Shown here piece by piece: positions 24,166 to 37,594 of a stretch of DNA of 64,000 nucleotides. The DNA lies in the NCBI GenBank assembly GCA_040954595.2, contig CM082584.2, positions 6,448,001 through 6,512,000 on the forward strand. The letters are read 5' to 3'. Position 1 is the stretch's first letter, and every line of letters begins with the position of its first letter. The position numbers and the translations under genes were made by a program. Under the pieces are notes generated by a model, which worked only from the letters and a program-made list of their open reading frames with translations, searched no databases and was not told the origin of the DNA. The stretch comes from Balanoglossus misakiensis (taxonomy: Eukaryota > Hemichordata).

Positions 24166-27100
24166 TGAGCACAAAACTTGACTGAAAAAAAAATTGCCAC
24201 GCTTCGCATATATACAAATTAGCAATACTGAATCAAGCCTACAATGACCCAGAAAGTCTAACTCCCCCACGAACACTGTAAAACCATTTTGCAAAGTATT
24301 CCTTTCTGATTATAAATAACGAGAGTCAAAATTTGATAACAGAATTGATACACGTTTCCACAATCTATAGATCAGTAGATTATATTAATTCTATCTCCCA
24401 TACCAAAGAAAGTATAGTATTTTACGAGAATGCTGAATATAACCGAACATAAACTTCAAGTTCAACGGCACGAAACATCACAAACACCAAATTACAGAAA
24501 TCACCAGCTGACTGACAGCCAGCTTATTTACTAAACCAGAGTCGAACTCCCCTAAATGTCAAATTGTCACCACATGTGCTATTGATAAAATGGGACTGTC
24601 AATGGATCTGCCACCAAATAAATGCATCAAAGCGGTAAAGGTCTATTTATAATACACCAGTTATTTCCGCAGATTTAGCCGACCACGCTTCATTGGACAC
24701 ATGAGTTTCACCCTGTCAAAAACTGTCAAACTGATTTCTGAAAGTTGTCGACGATTTAAACCGGCATGTAATTGGCCGCCATTACTTAGATTTACGGGAT
24801 CCATGTTATCTGCGTCTTCCCTGGCAGAAAAAATTATTTTCAGTGATGCTGTCAAAAAAAAATGTTGGCTGGTAGCAATCTTCTCCAATGCAAGTTATCA
24901 TTCAAAGGGCATAATTTACATCATTGTCTCATTTGAATATCTCCATGGAAACTGGAATCACATGTAAATTTGGGGAAAAAGATACTGGAACATAAGGACA
25001 TGTTCAGTTTATCAAACTGTAGGAAGGGAGATTTCTGCAAATTCCAACATGAAAGTGAATCTTTATACAGTACAAATATTATGCAAAACTTTGCTTATGA
25101 AAAAAAAGTGAAACTTATACTAATACATGTACTAGTACCCATATCGTAAAGACAAAATGAACACACTCTTGAAATTTCAAAGCAAATCCAGTCACTGTCA
25201 TCACAAAAACGCTGATGAAATTCACCTCCATACTAATTATTTAACTGCACAAAAATGATATGTCGAACAGCGCAAAAAACTAGTCTGAGACTATAAAAGT
25301 TACAGTGCACGTAATTTGCATGTTTGAGAGAAGATAGCCTGTACATTGCTGAAATGAAAGTTTAACCATCAGCCGTAAAAATAAGCAGTTTTGTTGTGCG
25401 ACACTGAAGCTTAAAAACTAAAATGAACACTGCGTTAAAAGTTTATAGTTGCCTGTAGACATAAATCATTTTCACTGCAAATTACACCCACCATGGTTGT
25501 TTCGCAGATTTTGGAGAATTTGCATTTTAAAGAGGATTTTGACTTTTTCCCCCTTTAAATACTGACACGTTTATTTTCCTAGAATTTTAGAGAAGAAAAA
25601 AGAAACGTCACGAAAAGACGCAGACTTACGTGAATTTAATTACCGAACGACAAAATAGGCTGAGAAGCGTACAGAAAAAATGGCATGCATAGAATACGCT
25701 CGCTTTTTATTAACTCAATTGCGAATTAGCACCTGGAGCCGCAAATTCTTACCTAGGTCATCAGTAATGCTCGTTGCAGATAATCAAATTATCGAACAGT
25801 ATCTAAAAATAGCCGGAGAATGGGACAGGTGCATCAAAGCATGCTGGGAAATTAATGCAACTCGCTAGATGCCAGCCATCGACTCAAAGAACAGAGACTC
25901 AGTTCTGGAATGCCAATCCGACGAGTAATAAGCTGCTGTCCTCACTTAATTAACTTCCAAAATTAAAAACTGGAATTAGAAAATACTTGCGGCGTACAAA
26001 ACGACTCGGTGATTAAAGCCTGAATCACAACCAGTTTCAATTAACTTGCAACAGCACAGAGAAATTGTCATTGTAGTTTATGCATTATGATAGAATGGCA
26101 CCTTGGGGATAGCTTTTGTTCAGAAAAATGATTCTCTTAAGTCTTACAAATCGTTCTATCTTTTGTTATATTGAGGATGTATTATGCGTACTTTTAGAAC
26201 GCCAAATTTGCCTTTTCCCAGAAAATCCCACTTCTATTGCCAATTTCATATTTTATACATAATCCAGCCAAAAGAAATTAACTTAAATGATTGAATACAA
26301 TATTAATACATGTGGTCACTGTTCTTAGTTTTAAGATAACCTTCAACAAAAGATTATGCCTATAGCTAACAAATGGTGAAGAAATGCTGACTCAGCAATT
26401 TTTTTTACTATAGCTAAACTCATAGCTTTGTATTTCACAAACTAGCACATTGACCCTTATTTTTTAAACAGAATTTGGTAACACTTACAAAGGAGAATTT
26501 AAAAATCAGTAATTAGAAGAATTAGCATCACTCTGAGACTCTCCCCAAGCACACATCCTTAGCATCATTATAAAGAATTTAAAATAATATCTGTGATCAT
26601 TGAAAGATATTTTGAGGTCAACTCAACAAATGATAAAAGGCCCTTGAAGTTTGTATGGTACTCTGCAACCAAAGCTATTAAGCAATCTATATATGTTCGA
26701 CACTTTGGTTACTTTACAGAAATAAACAATCAATGTTCCACTTCCATCAATAGACCCACGTAAAAAAAATCTACTGACGTGCACAGCTAATAGTATCCGC
26801 GAACTCAGATCCTGCAAAACTACAGGCGGGAAAGAACATAGTGTTAATTACCTCAGAAGTCAGTTTGCTCATTGTCTGCCCACTCTCTCTACATATTGGT
26901 TTTTGAATGCACAGCTATGCATGTGTAATTTGAAATCAGCAGCAAGGTCTTTTACCGAGCGAGAATTTTATACACAGCACAAGGCTACGAGCAGATCGAT
27001 GACAAACAAACAGGGCTTTCTGGCGCTCGTCTGACAGGAAAGTGCTTGATAAACTGCAGTAGTGGAGGCTTCTAGTCGATCTACAAGTGTATAAGTGTTT

Positions 27101-27302
27101 CGCGGATAAACGCTGATAACACAAGAATCATCTTCATGGCCGGTGTGTATGGACTGGGTACATTATTGAGAGAATGACAAGTATTTATGTCAACTTAAAA
27201 ACGTTTTCTGTTCAAGTTTAAAATTCAAAACTTACAGTGAAGAACAATTACTGTTGAAAAAAAGTCTCTCCCTGCAAAAATCTCGGAGGTTGACAGGCAG
27301 TT

Positions 27303-27493
27303 TAGGGAAGAACCATTTCATTTCTGGGGGGGTGGGGGGTTTGGGTATGTCATCAAATTTTTTTTTCGATTGCCAGTCCACCCTTTTCCTCAAGACATTG
27401 CAGAAGAAAATTGTTTTCCTCTGCACCACCTGCCAACAATTTTCCCCCCCAAAATCATCCATCCCCCCTCCAGAAATCAAATGGTTCTCCCCT
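27303..27493. mobile_element. MITE-E with G-rich inverted ends, about 190 bp
   Basis: Inverted ends read GGGAAGAACCATTTCATTTC and the closely matching GGGGAGAACCATTTGATTTC, each followed by G-runs. No target duplication was defined. Confidence 0.65.
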
Positions 27494-28786
27494 TATGACA
27501 GCCCAGCCCTGTAAAGATGTGGGTTAATCAGGAGGACATACATCATTACTATGCCCAAATATATCCAGACCAGTTTAACTGATACAGTTATGCACGAGGG
27601 GTTCAGGTTTGACCTAAGAATGGGTTGAGTATAAAATTGTATTGTGGGTGCATTACCCTAGCCTTTATTAATCTCTGCAGTCTGAGCATAAACTATTGGT
27701 TTTGGCCATAGAGCAGGACACTTGTTAATTCCCCTGTCCCTGAATCAGACACGGACTTCAAATTTATAAGTGTTGATACAGCCCCAATCTAAACCCAAGA
27801 GAGGATTATTTCAGCCACGGCCAGGTCCGCCATGAATAGTGCATAAGAAAATCAAGTGGGCGAATTCTTCCGATACGAAATCAGGAATTCTGGGTGGCCT
27901 AGTTTATCCACAATTGATCTTTTGTTTAAAATTTACATATGAATGCACATCACATCCTCCGGACTGAAAAGCAGGGTGGACGTATCCTTCTTAAAAACCC
28001 CTTCTGGACTATACTCTCTCAAGGTTGAGTCACGGCATGCTCTTTGCAGTACTTATAAAAAAGACGCCAACTTCAATCTCCCGGTGTTCATTACTTGATT
28101 CAATGCGTCTATGAAAAGAACACTACGCGCTTGTGCGCGCGCGCGGAAAAGTACACAGGTACGTGATGGGTACAGACTGGATGACAACCTTATAATATAC
28201 CACTTGGGCTAACTCTTAAAAATATAAATTATTTGAACAACTAAATAATTTAGTATACGCAAGATCGAGCTGTGATGCACTTGTTGAAAATTCCTGGGCA
28301 ACTAGAGCATGCATCAGATAATTGTCCGATTTGCACACCAGATCCGCTCATCTAGTTGGCAATCAGTTGGGGACATAGCCATATTTTACATGTACGTGTA
28401 ATAATTTCAGTAAATCAAAAATGTGCACGGTGAAAAGAAAACGATGCTAGGAGGAAATCCCGACTTCTAATATCACCCCGGACTCCACGGCATGAATCTA
28501 TTTTTAATGGTTGACATAACACCGGCTTTATCAGATCATTTGTAAAAGTTCCCCGCGGCAGTATTCTATCGAAGCCGACGGGATCATGTTTGTGCGAGAT
28601 AGCTCCATTAGCTATGAAATTTCAACTAAAATCATGGTGTACAAAGTAGGCGACGGCGGGCGGTAGTTGTTGACGGTGGTAGGAGGTCGCCGAGAATTAC
28701 CAGTGAACGATATCTGTACTGATTTTTTTTTCACTCTACCGCTACTTCTGTCTGCAGTCCACGAAATACCATACCGTCTCCTTTTC

Positions 28787-29020
28787 CTAAATATCCTCGT
28801 TATAAGAATATAGCCTATCTCTCAGCAGGCAAGGTGATTCGGGGTTATTACAGGGTGAAGTGTCTGACAAGGTCGTTTTCGTACTTCTAATGATCGTTTC
28901 GGCCGTGACATCTCCCAGGTCGCGATTCTCGAGACCCAGTGAATATTTATGTTGAAAAGCCGCAGCAGCGATTGACTCTCCTCCCATAAATCTAGCCGAT
29001 GCAGATTTCTCCGGCTCCAT
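28787..29020 (-). CDS. Unrecognised 77-residue ORF in a CpG-rich stretch
   Basis: The ATG at 29020 opens a frame beginning MEPEKSASARFMGGES, with an alanine run and no recognised domain. The region 28.6-30.1 kb is richer in CpG than its surroundings and might be a promoter-associated first exon on this strand, but no strong donor is visible before the stop. Another frame overlaps it on the same strand. Confidence 0.18.
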   Translation of the reverse strand: MEPEKSASARFMGGESIAAAAFQHKYSLGLENRDLGDVTAETIIRSTKTTLSDTSPCNNPESPCLLRDRLYSYNEDI

Positions 29021-30880
29021 CGACGCGACGCGATCAGTGCGTACCACGCGCGCGCGCTCGCTGCATCTCTCCTGTCGGTTTCAGAGATACAGGCAAGCCC
29101 TCTGAAGCAATCATACAAACCCGGCAGAGAATTCCTCTCGTGTGCTCTTGCTTGTAGTATTTAACGACTAGGCTTTACGGGTTGTAAACTTGTTAAACTC
29201 CACGTTGTGTGCGAAGTTGTTGATCATGCAAGATTCACGTGTTTGTGTGTACTCCGCTCTAAGTTTACGACCCCATAAAAAAACTCGATGATGAAGAACA
29301 TAAAATTACTATCGAGATTTGACAAGCGAGACGTCTTTCAGTTGTGAAATCTATCGCGTTTAAAGACCTTTCATCGTGAACATCTGAGCGGGCAAATTCA
29401 CACACACACACACGATCTTCACAACAGAACCACTTCACACGCACAAAAATGTGACCAGCCCCTTCAGCAGACCGGGTTTCAGTGCAGTGTGTGCAATCTA
29501 CCGAGGATCTCATCGCCCGTCAAACCCATACCATTACCACGGTCAATTTACATCAAATTCTGACGTTTCCACGCGCCCATTTAACTCAAAACCAACGCGG
29601 ACAACTTCTGAAAACCAGTCACTACTCAGTTTCTCCGACCGATCACAGGTTATTCCGACAGAAGCGGCCACGGCGCGCGACGAGATTCTGCTATTGTTTC
29701 GAGGTGTCAGACGCCCTAATAACAAGTTGACCGCCGCGCTGCTAGAGCCCGGCGCGCCCGCTAGCCACCCACCCCACCACGGAAATTTTAAGCAACACAC
29801 ACCGCCTCAAAGCCGAGACAAAGAGCATCTCCAAGCGATCGACAATACCTACCAGCTGTATATATATAGTATCCAAAGTAATTCGTGTATTCTTCACCCA
29901 TTCTCACAACTGAACGGGGCGGAGGCTGCACTCTTGGTCGGCATTCCAAGGCATACTTAAAAAGTGCAAGACTTTCAAACTACGTAAATGACGATTTCCG
30001 CAGCGGACGCAAACTGTCTCAAGGCCCCCTATGCACGTGGACAAAACCAAACAGCGTGGTTGATGATCATGATACACTACTCGCGCCAACGCAACACCAG
30101 GGTATATGCTTTCAGCCGATCTATTATATCGCATATAAAACAAATCACACGAGGTTCATGCGTCACGGCCAAGAACACTGAAATTACAATAAAATGAATC
30201 AACGTCAAAAAATGCGCATCGTCTGTAGTCTGTAAGACAAGAGGTGTGGGCGTTTTATTCAACGCACTAACTATTTCACACCTAAAACAGACTATAAACA
30301 GTTTAAAGGTGTTTATTCTCCGTTCGGAGTTGGGTCCTACGTCATCAAACCCTTAAGTCTTATAGATAGTAGAGCCTTAATTGAAAAATACCGGTATAAA
30401 AGTCCGAGACCGAAGCATTCAACAATAAAAAAAGAGAAACATCACATAGAGTAAAGACACTGTGTTAAATCCATTTTTACAATTAGGGAAATGTCCGGGT
30501 TTTAGATCTCTTCTTTTCGAATTGCATATTAGTGGTATTAGTACCTTAGTCCTATATTTGTCAGACATGCCCAATTTTTACACCTAGTGCAGCACGCGCA
30601 CGGACGTTTATTTTCAAATGGCCATCTTTGTTACATGTAAGCTCACCAGTCTGGCCATGGAAACCCAATAAACGGCGCTCAGTGAAGCTGCTGGTCTAAT
30701 CCGACGAAAATCTGAAAACACGAACCGATTGCGAGTATATGATGAGTCTAACACAATCACACGCAATCTGCGAACACATGGGGACAGACGTTTGTTATAA
30801 TTCCGCGAACAATTTGATCACATCTCATCTCTGTTCCCTGAGGGCGCAACATCGATGTTGACTTATCTTGATTTAGAGTA

Positions 30881-30930
30881 TGACGTCATAGCGAAGGGTA
30901 AAAACTGTATAAATCACGTAATAGCACGTG
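30881..30930 (+). promoter_or_regulatory. CRE, TATA-like box and CACGTG E-box cluster
   Basis: TGACGTCA at 30881-30888, TATAAAT at 30908-30914 and CACGTG at 30925-30930 resemble a compact promoter facing right. It adjoins the anchor 30800-30870. In the right arm the CRE position reads TGACGCAA. No convincing coding exon follows. Confidence 0.35.
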
Positions 30931-33559
30931 TGTTCACGGCTTGTAAAGTGAGCGCGTGTTGTTTAAGCTTAGCCATGTGCCCGGTTGGTGCCAAGAAGAA
31001 GACGCATATAAAATTCCACAGGGTTTAGGCCTATATCAGACAGAAAGTAGCAATTACGAGAAAAAAACATCGCCTGTTTTATGTTTATGTAATAAACGAC
31101 CTATAAATGCGCTGCTTCTGGTGCGTGACTCAATAGAGAAGCGCTCTAGGTTTACTTACAAATAGGTATTTATGTTCTTTTATTTTTGCCACGTCCAGGT
31201 GACCCCCTATCCAGATGTAGTTACTCAATCGACACCGTTTTTTTCTTCACACTTCACGTGCATGCTTTATTAGTAAAAACCCCAAGGAAGTGCCCGAGTT
31301 TAGTGACACAAAAGATATCTTTTACCGAATTCACAATGACCCGAAAACACCTCTTTGTCCGATTTCTGCCACGGGCAGGTTTTACGACTAGTATACCGCG
31401 ACACGGTCAGACGGATCTGTCAGAGGCTAACGCCAGTCTGACACTGACAGGCTAAAAGACGAAAGCCGCCACAGGAAGTGCCCTTTTTGTAAATAGCCTA
31501 CTTGCGTCATGTCTCTTCTTAATAAATCCTTAAAGTGACGTAAGGCTGCGATACAACCTCAAGCAAGAGACCTGGTATAGTACTAATAGGGGCTCAGTTG
31601 TCTGAAATACAACGACGTTCTTTTGGCGTTGCTTTTGTCACCACCGATATGCCTCCCACACCCCGTCCGACTTGAAAGCCAAAAGGTTCACTCACTCCTG
31701 CCTTTGCAAGACCATCTCCTCCGTGAATAACGACTTTCGTGTATCCAAAAAGGCAAAGATCATTCTCGGTTCACCCGTTCATAATTCATGCATGAAACTG
31801 AGAGGTGACGAATCTCACGTGGATTTTTGGTGTTGATAGATATCAGGTGAACGGTTTTGCCATATACTATAATAAAACCCATGGGCGATTTTTCCCGCAA
31901 GAAATTAACGATCATCCTGATCCGGGGCTCTCCAAACGACTCGACTTGCATTTTTGTCCGTTCCTTGGGGACTGGTTTGAGCAAAAAGCCTTGACGATTG
32001 GTCCGATTTTGTCATAATCTGCAACGTCTGCCAGCAGCTGAAAAGGAACATCCACCCGGGACAAAAAAATCATATTTCTAAGTTCCACAATGCAGTGCGT
32101 ATACCTCCAATGGGGTTGGATCATGCGACACTCGAGCTCCGACGTCGACGTGTCGGTACATAACCCATTGGTGTATTGCGACTAGACTCTCTCACAGCCC
32201 CCTCGCCGTGCATGCAGGCTTATGGTATTACGATCTGCTTCTGTGATGTACTATAGCAGTATCTTTTAAAACACGAATCTTAACTTTTCTCAGCGTTTAC
32301 GCAGCACACAACTTAATTCAGCATGGATCATCGATAGGGATTTCTTATTTATACTTTCTACTGATTCGGCCACGCGGAAACGTTGGCAACCGAACAACCG
32401 TCCCATTGCTATTACTTGCAAGATTCTCTGCTGAAAACGAACTATAAAAGACAGCTGTATATCAAAGCTAAGAAGGCCCCTGTCTTTTCTGCCTTCATGC
32501 ATGTTTAAAAGTTCAGGACATACTATTTTTCAAATACATAGCAACGAGACTATGTCGCCCCAAGTAATATGCGTGCTAAGACCGTTTTCAGACAATGCTG
32601 TCAACCCCAAAAGCAAACAAACAAACAACAGCAACAACAGTATGTGTACCTAAAAATGAAAATTCCACATATAGAAACTAAAATCTGTCACTGCTGTATC
32701 GAATTCCCCATAGGCTAAATCTAGTGAACAAACCTTTGCGTAACAACATACCTTACATGTATGAAAAACAGTCGGCGTTACTTGAATCACCAGTGTATAC
32801 TGCTACGTGCCTTGAAGGTCTTGCTCTGAGGATAGGCAAAAGTGTGCCCTTTCTCAGACTCCCCAGAAGACATTCTGGGCAGACGACTCCTATACCTGTA
32901 TTTGTTTCGGCTTATACAAAATGTGTGTAGGCCTATACCTGTTAAGCAATGGGTCGCGCGCCACCTACGGGCTAGCAATGCAGTGAAGGAGCTTACACGA
33001 TGCACCCCGGGAAAGGATATTGTATTAAATCAGAAAAGGTGGGTTTCTTATATATAGTATAACGCTGTATGTCACCCGCACATGTTTTTTCAAAGGAACT
33101 TTGTCATCGAAGGCAACATAGAACCCTACAAAGCACAAGCTTATATTATCATAATGCCATTTGATAAGCTTACTGGTGCTTTACTCAAAACCGGAAAATG
33201 CTCATTTTTTGTAATGTGTCATACAAAGGATTTGCCTGATAGTGGATTTCGCTTCCTAAAAGTTAATATTTCCTTCGGAAAAAATCAGATGGTTTTGCGT
33301 TACCATGATAGGTCTCGTTCTCCGACTCGATGACAGTGCTTGAAAATATATAATACTTGGGCTTTTTCCGATGGCCAACAATTCTGCCAACACTACGGGG
33401 AGAAATTACATTTACTTATTCTTCTTATTATTTTAAAAATGGCCAAAAGCGCTTTGTTGCGCGTACCCAGCGGTAAATATGAATGTAGTTTCCGTTACAT
33501 CTGGACCATTACTCAAAAAGGCGAAGATTTAGGTTTTCGGTTAGATGTCGACAATACGC

Positions 33560-34540
33560 GTCACCATGCATGCATTATTCACAAAGCAAATGACGTTACT
33601 AAGAGCAACGTATGGCTGCGTGAACCCACAACATGTCCTACGTAAATCCTCCACTATATATAGTCATATAAATTGGCTCAGACTATATCTAGGAGACATC
33701 ATCTACGGATGTTTCCATGCTCCCCATTCAACAGGTTGTTCGCTCGTAAAGACTGTGGCAGGTTGAAAAGAAAATATCAGATAAAGGATATTAGTCTCAT
33801 CCTGTCGTGACTCGAAGATCCGTTGAAAAGGTGAAAGTCGTGATACAAACTGCTAATGCCGTTGGACAAAGCCAAAATTGACGTGGTACAGAAAAGCGCA
33901 GGTTGCGTATTTTGCGGACCGTGGGAGTATAGATTAAATGGCACCCACAACACGTAAAATAATATATGCCAACTTCATGGCAGATGATCTGATGAAGTAA
34001 CCCCGTGTACCCCGCGATTGGACTCAGTGCCAGAGAGAGAGCGTACGGTATGGTACGTCACATCCAACGACCAGTACCCGCGGTTACCGACGCAATTTTA
34101 CCCGCGGAGACATTTATCTGACGCGTTCGATCAAATGAGGCACGGTAAATCATATTTGAGACAGACAGGCAGACATAACACGTGACGATTACTTCAAATC
34201 GCTGAGCTTTATCTTAGATGGTGTGATGATGATAATCTTTGATGGTATTCCAGATACTTCACCGGTCGCGTTAACACTGAAGACACAGATTTATAACGTC
34301 TTCACTCCTTCCTGACGCGAAAGACACAGTGATTGTATAGTAAGCACTTAGTAATTAGCAATCCTAACTCCAAGCACGATTGTCTCGGATCGACAGTCCG
34401 TGAATCTATCGCAATGCTAACCATCGAAGGCAGGCCGTGAAATTATTCTGCGATCACGGATTAGTCGAGAGATTACCGTCCACGATCATTATAGAACAAT
34501 CGATTTGCGAAACGGTTTACTGGGCGGCCGGGGTGTTGAG
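33560..34540 (-). other. Innermost part of the left arm
   Basis: The reverse complement matches 40510-41480 at roughly 75-80% with many indels. Shared words include CTTCGATGGTTAGCATTGCG and ATTTATAACGTCTTC. Similarity stops near 34540, defining the inner breakpoint of the duplication. Confidence 0.75.
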
Positions 34541-34795
34541 CGAATGAGCGCAAGAAAACATGATGACCAGATCAAAGCAACTGGCATTATGCTTCGAAAT
34601 CGTACGAAACTGCAATCTGTGCAAAATCGAGTTGAGAGTTTTCACTTTCTAGGAGTAAGACTTTCAGTTTATACCCCCCCCCCCCCCCAGAAATCTTCAA
34701 TCTGGGGAAAGCAGAGATGAATTGTAAATCGCAAGCGTTCCAGCATAATATTACTTGCTCCCTCTTTTCAATATAAGATGACAATATCACAATAA

Positions 34796-34823
34796 TTTAT
34801 TTATTTATTTATTTATTTATTTG
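34796..34823. repeat. (TTTA)n microsatellite
   Basis: Seven units, just inside the unique spacer near the inner end of the left arm. Confidence 0.95.
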
Positions 34824-35914
34824 TGTATTTAGGCCTATGTGTTCCTTATTGTTTATAGCTGTCTGCCTGTTTTGTTTTGCTAAGCGTGTTTCTGCTAGAC
34901 AGATGCGCAAGCAACTACGACATCACACATGTGAATAGTTTAATTTATAGGGTAAGTTATGTTTTTGTGCCTGTGTCGTCGGCACGTATTTTGCAAATAA
35001 CAGACGTGGGCCTATAGATCTACTTTTACTGTCGTTATCAAGGAGTCGTGTGCGACAGTGAATGAAAGTGTTATATACGCATTGCGATACGGTTACGTAC
35101 ATGGACCATCTTCGCTTTCCAAGGACTCTTAATTGAGAGTCAGGCCAGGCCAATGCTTTGATAAGAGGCTTACAGATGCTACCTGAAAACAGGGTTAGTC
35201 AATTAGTGAGGTAGTTTAGCTCAGACTGTATTCGAGCTAACGACCCGTGCGCGCAGACCGTGTATATGCATGGGTATTAGCTTTATATCAGGTGCATGGC
35301 GTTATGTGTATATTGAGTGAGTTTTTCAAGACCAAAAAAAAACAAGTGGATTTTATACCACGGTCGATATACTCAGAGTAATCACGTGACAATCTTCCAC
35401 TAAACCAAGACCACAAATCCTAACCGTCTCCACAGCAGAAATTAAGATTATTTTATAATATGATAATCGTTTTCATTAATTGCAAGATACATTCACAACG
35501 ATGATAGATATCATAGACAAGTACAGACCGGGGCAAGTTGTGAAGTTTGGGATTGAAGAGATATTGAACAGGTGGAAGAAAAATTTAAAGCATAATATAC
35601 ACAGATTGACTGAAGTTCTGGAAAATGAAACTCGGTAACATGATGCAAATCATTGATCACTAATAACAACAACATAGTAATCGTGGTATTTAAAGATTAT
35701 CGAATTATCGTAAACGACTCCGTTATATATATTTTATGCGTTTAAAGGTCGACGTCGATAAAGTATGTACAAGGCATTTTCGAAGTTTAAAGTCACCTTA
35801 AATTTATTATGACAGTTACAGTTGGCCATACGGAGTGGTTGGGGGGGATATGGGCGAGTGAGTGGACGAGTTATTGCACTAAAGTCGACATCGCGGATCG
35901 AATAGTTTTCTTAC

Positions 35915-36000
35915 CTGTTCTCGGTGGCATTCTGAGAGCTTCTTCTTGCGTTAGAAGCTCGGAGTCATTTCTGGAGACGTTGCGGCACAGCTAATCACTT
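35915..36000 (-). other. Possible first exon of an unidentified minus-strand gene
   Basis: On the minus strand an ATG at 35930 (MPPRT) runs into a consensus donor, CAG|GTAAGA, after 35915. A TATATA motif lies on this strand near 36090. Position downstream of LRRC42 on the same strand allows a separate gene, but no second exon was recognised. The 5' end is a guess. Confidence 0.22.
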
Positions 36001-36480
36001 CCTAGCAAACAACTGATCCAGTTAATTACCCACACACCACAGAACTGGATGCGTTTTCTTATAACAATCACTGCCGGGTTTTTTTCATATATAGAAGATC
36101 GCAATTTCTCGTGGGAATACAGTCACTGTTATCGGCCTACTAAATTATTTGTAAATCGACTTATTGAAATGAAATTGAAAATTGTGGGGGAACAGAACAT
36201 CTGCCTGCGTTATATGTAAACATTTCACAATCTTGGGTAATATCGTATCAACATTAATATATAATTTAGATACCCTTTCATCAAGACCGGATCTGCAGGG
36301 CGTTCGGTCGCACCTGTTTTTATACAAAATGATCATTAATTTCTTTGAGGAGAATGAATTCTTTTCTAGTCCAGCTTCCGTTAGCCATCAATTGTATATT
36401 TCATTTATTATTTTTCTGTGTTCACGATTAACCATTTCGAACCACCACTATGCCGCTATCATTATCACCATCATGATCGT

Positions 36481-36505
36481 CATCATCATCATCATCATCA
36501 TCATC
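36481..36505. repeat. (CAT)n microsatellite
   Basis: About eight perfect CAT units, with imperfect flanks from 36462. Confidence 0.95.
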
Positions 36506-37442
36506 ACTACTCTGTTATGTCGTATTAAAGATTCATCAATATATCGCACAGTCTGATATAAATCAGTTGTACACAAGCAAATTAGGCATTCTTGTTGTGG
36601 ACACATATCACAATTTGTGTGACAAAAATAAATGAACAACAACAACCAACCTGTAGACCTACGCTACACTTTCCCTCAATGCTATAACCCTAGCATCTGC
36701 GGAAATCTCGCGTACACTCGTGAGAGTATGGTCCCTGCTTCAGTTTTGCGAAACACTGCTTCCTTCCATTGGGAACTGCAAGTGTACAGTATTTGCGCCG
36801 ACATGCAACTTTTTTTTTGTAATCATCAACCGACTGTGATGGAAGCTTGTCGGAGCAATTTCCCCCGGGGTCGTTTTTACACAGCGGCATAGAAAATCGA
36901 ACACATCCCACACTGTCGGGCCGTTTCAAGTTCGTCGTTGTCAGACGCGTGCTGGCTAACGGCTATCATCATCACTCACCTACACGGACGTTTCGTCATC
37001 TCCATACAGATAATAACGGAACAGTGGCAAAACTATCTAGAGCAGAACGACCTGCAGTGTGATCTTTGATTTACTGCAACACCTCTAGATGTTTGAGAGA
37101 AAAGCCCAGGCTTGGACTTCCAGTGCCATCACAAGTATACTTTCATATCAAACCTAAAACTGATTCTGCAATGCATGATGGGTGAAAAAAAACAATGGCT
37201 CAGTATATCACAATGTCAGTAATACTGTACTTTATTTTCAATGTTTATTACTGAATTTAACAATGCTATAGATATGAATAAAAAGTACGAATGTCTGAAA
37301 AAATAGAAATCTTGAATAGAATAATGTAAAAATAAATTCATAGACATCTTGATAATCCTCCAACTGCATTTGGTGACCACTGTCCTGACATACACACACG
37401 CACACACAGGTTTTTTTCACTTTTGCTGGACACTCACGATAG

Positions 37443-37594
37443 TACAGTCAAACCTGTGTTAGTGGCCACCTCTGTATAGTGGCCACTATGTTACAGTCCC
37501 TGTGTGATTCACATGTGTCTATAAAGGCCACCTGTCTATAAAGGCCAGTTTAGGAAAGTCCCTCGACTGGCCACTATAGACAGGTTTGACTGTA
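37443..37594. mobile_element. MITE-C, 152 bp, TA-flanked, inserted at the LRRC42 stop
   Basis: The terminal inverted repeats CAGTCAAACCTGT are perfect, bounded by TA on each side, with internal TAGTGGCCAC repeats. TA duplication and the palindromic form suggest a Tc1/mariner-mobilised MITE. Its inner end lies within the LRRC42 terminal exon and supplies the stop codon; the rest is 3' UTR. Confidence 0.85.

Larger units (their letters stand above)
24961..30799. other. Left arm, weakly alignable, no firm gene
   Basis: Contains MITE-E, a short GC-alternating run near 28133 and the CpG-rich stretch 28.6-30.1 kb. One possible minor anchor (about 25840 with 47030) was seen. Confidence 0.45.
4340..34540 (+). 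repeat. Left arm of a large inverted duplication (about 30 kb)
   Basis: The reverse complement matches 40510-63190 at collinear anchors. Left to right: 4430-4470 with 63065-63110; 4555-4680 with 62900-63005; 5045-5455 with 62165-62585; 6230-6320 with 61795-61890; 7560-7825 with 61120-61378; 8325-8560 with 59930-60185; 8590-8690 with 59775-59870; 8930-9000 with 59490-59545; 9370-9470 with 58870-58970; 9590-9660 with 58670-58745; 10590-10900 with 57090-57400; 13210-13590 with 52250-52645; 14045-14155 with 51635-51715; 21560-21720 with 49820-49995; 23720-24165 with 48755-49205; 24820-24960 with 47560-47900; 30800-30870 with 45200-45275; 33560-34540 with 40510-41480. The outer limit is unclear and may lie beyond the window. 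The arm is non-coding as far as I can see. Confidence 0.9.
34541..37442. other. Left part of the spacer between the arms
   Basis: No match to the right arm was found here. It contains a poly-C run (34674-34688), a (TTTA)n array, a (CAT)n array, a possible minus-strand first exon at 35915 and the 3' end of LRRC42. I see no second LRRC42 copy. Confidence 0.6.

Noticed and set aside
29451-29960. Longest open frame away from LRRC42 (169 codons, plus strand)
   Set aside because: It begins at GTG, contains no ATG, has no recognisable domain and overlaps frames on the other strand in a CpG-rich stretch.
34541-37442. Second LRRC42 copy in the mirror position
   Set aside because: No LRR-type or GWA-W motif exon is visible on either strand; the spacer is not mirrored.
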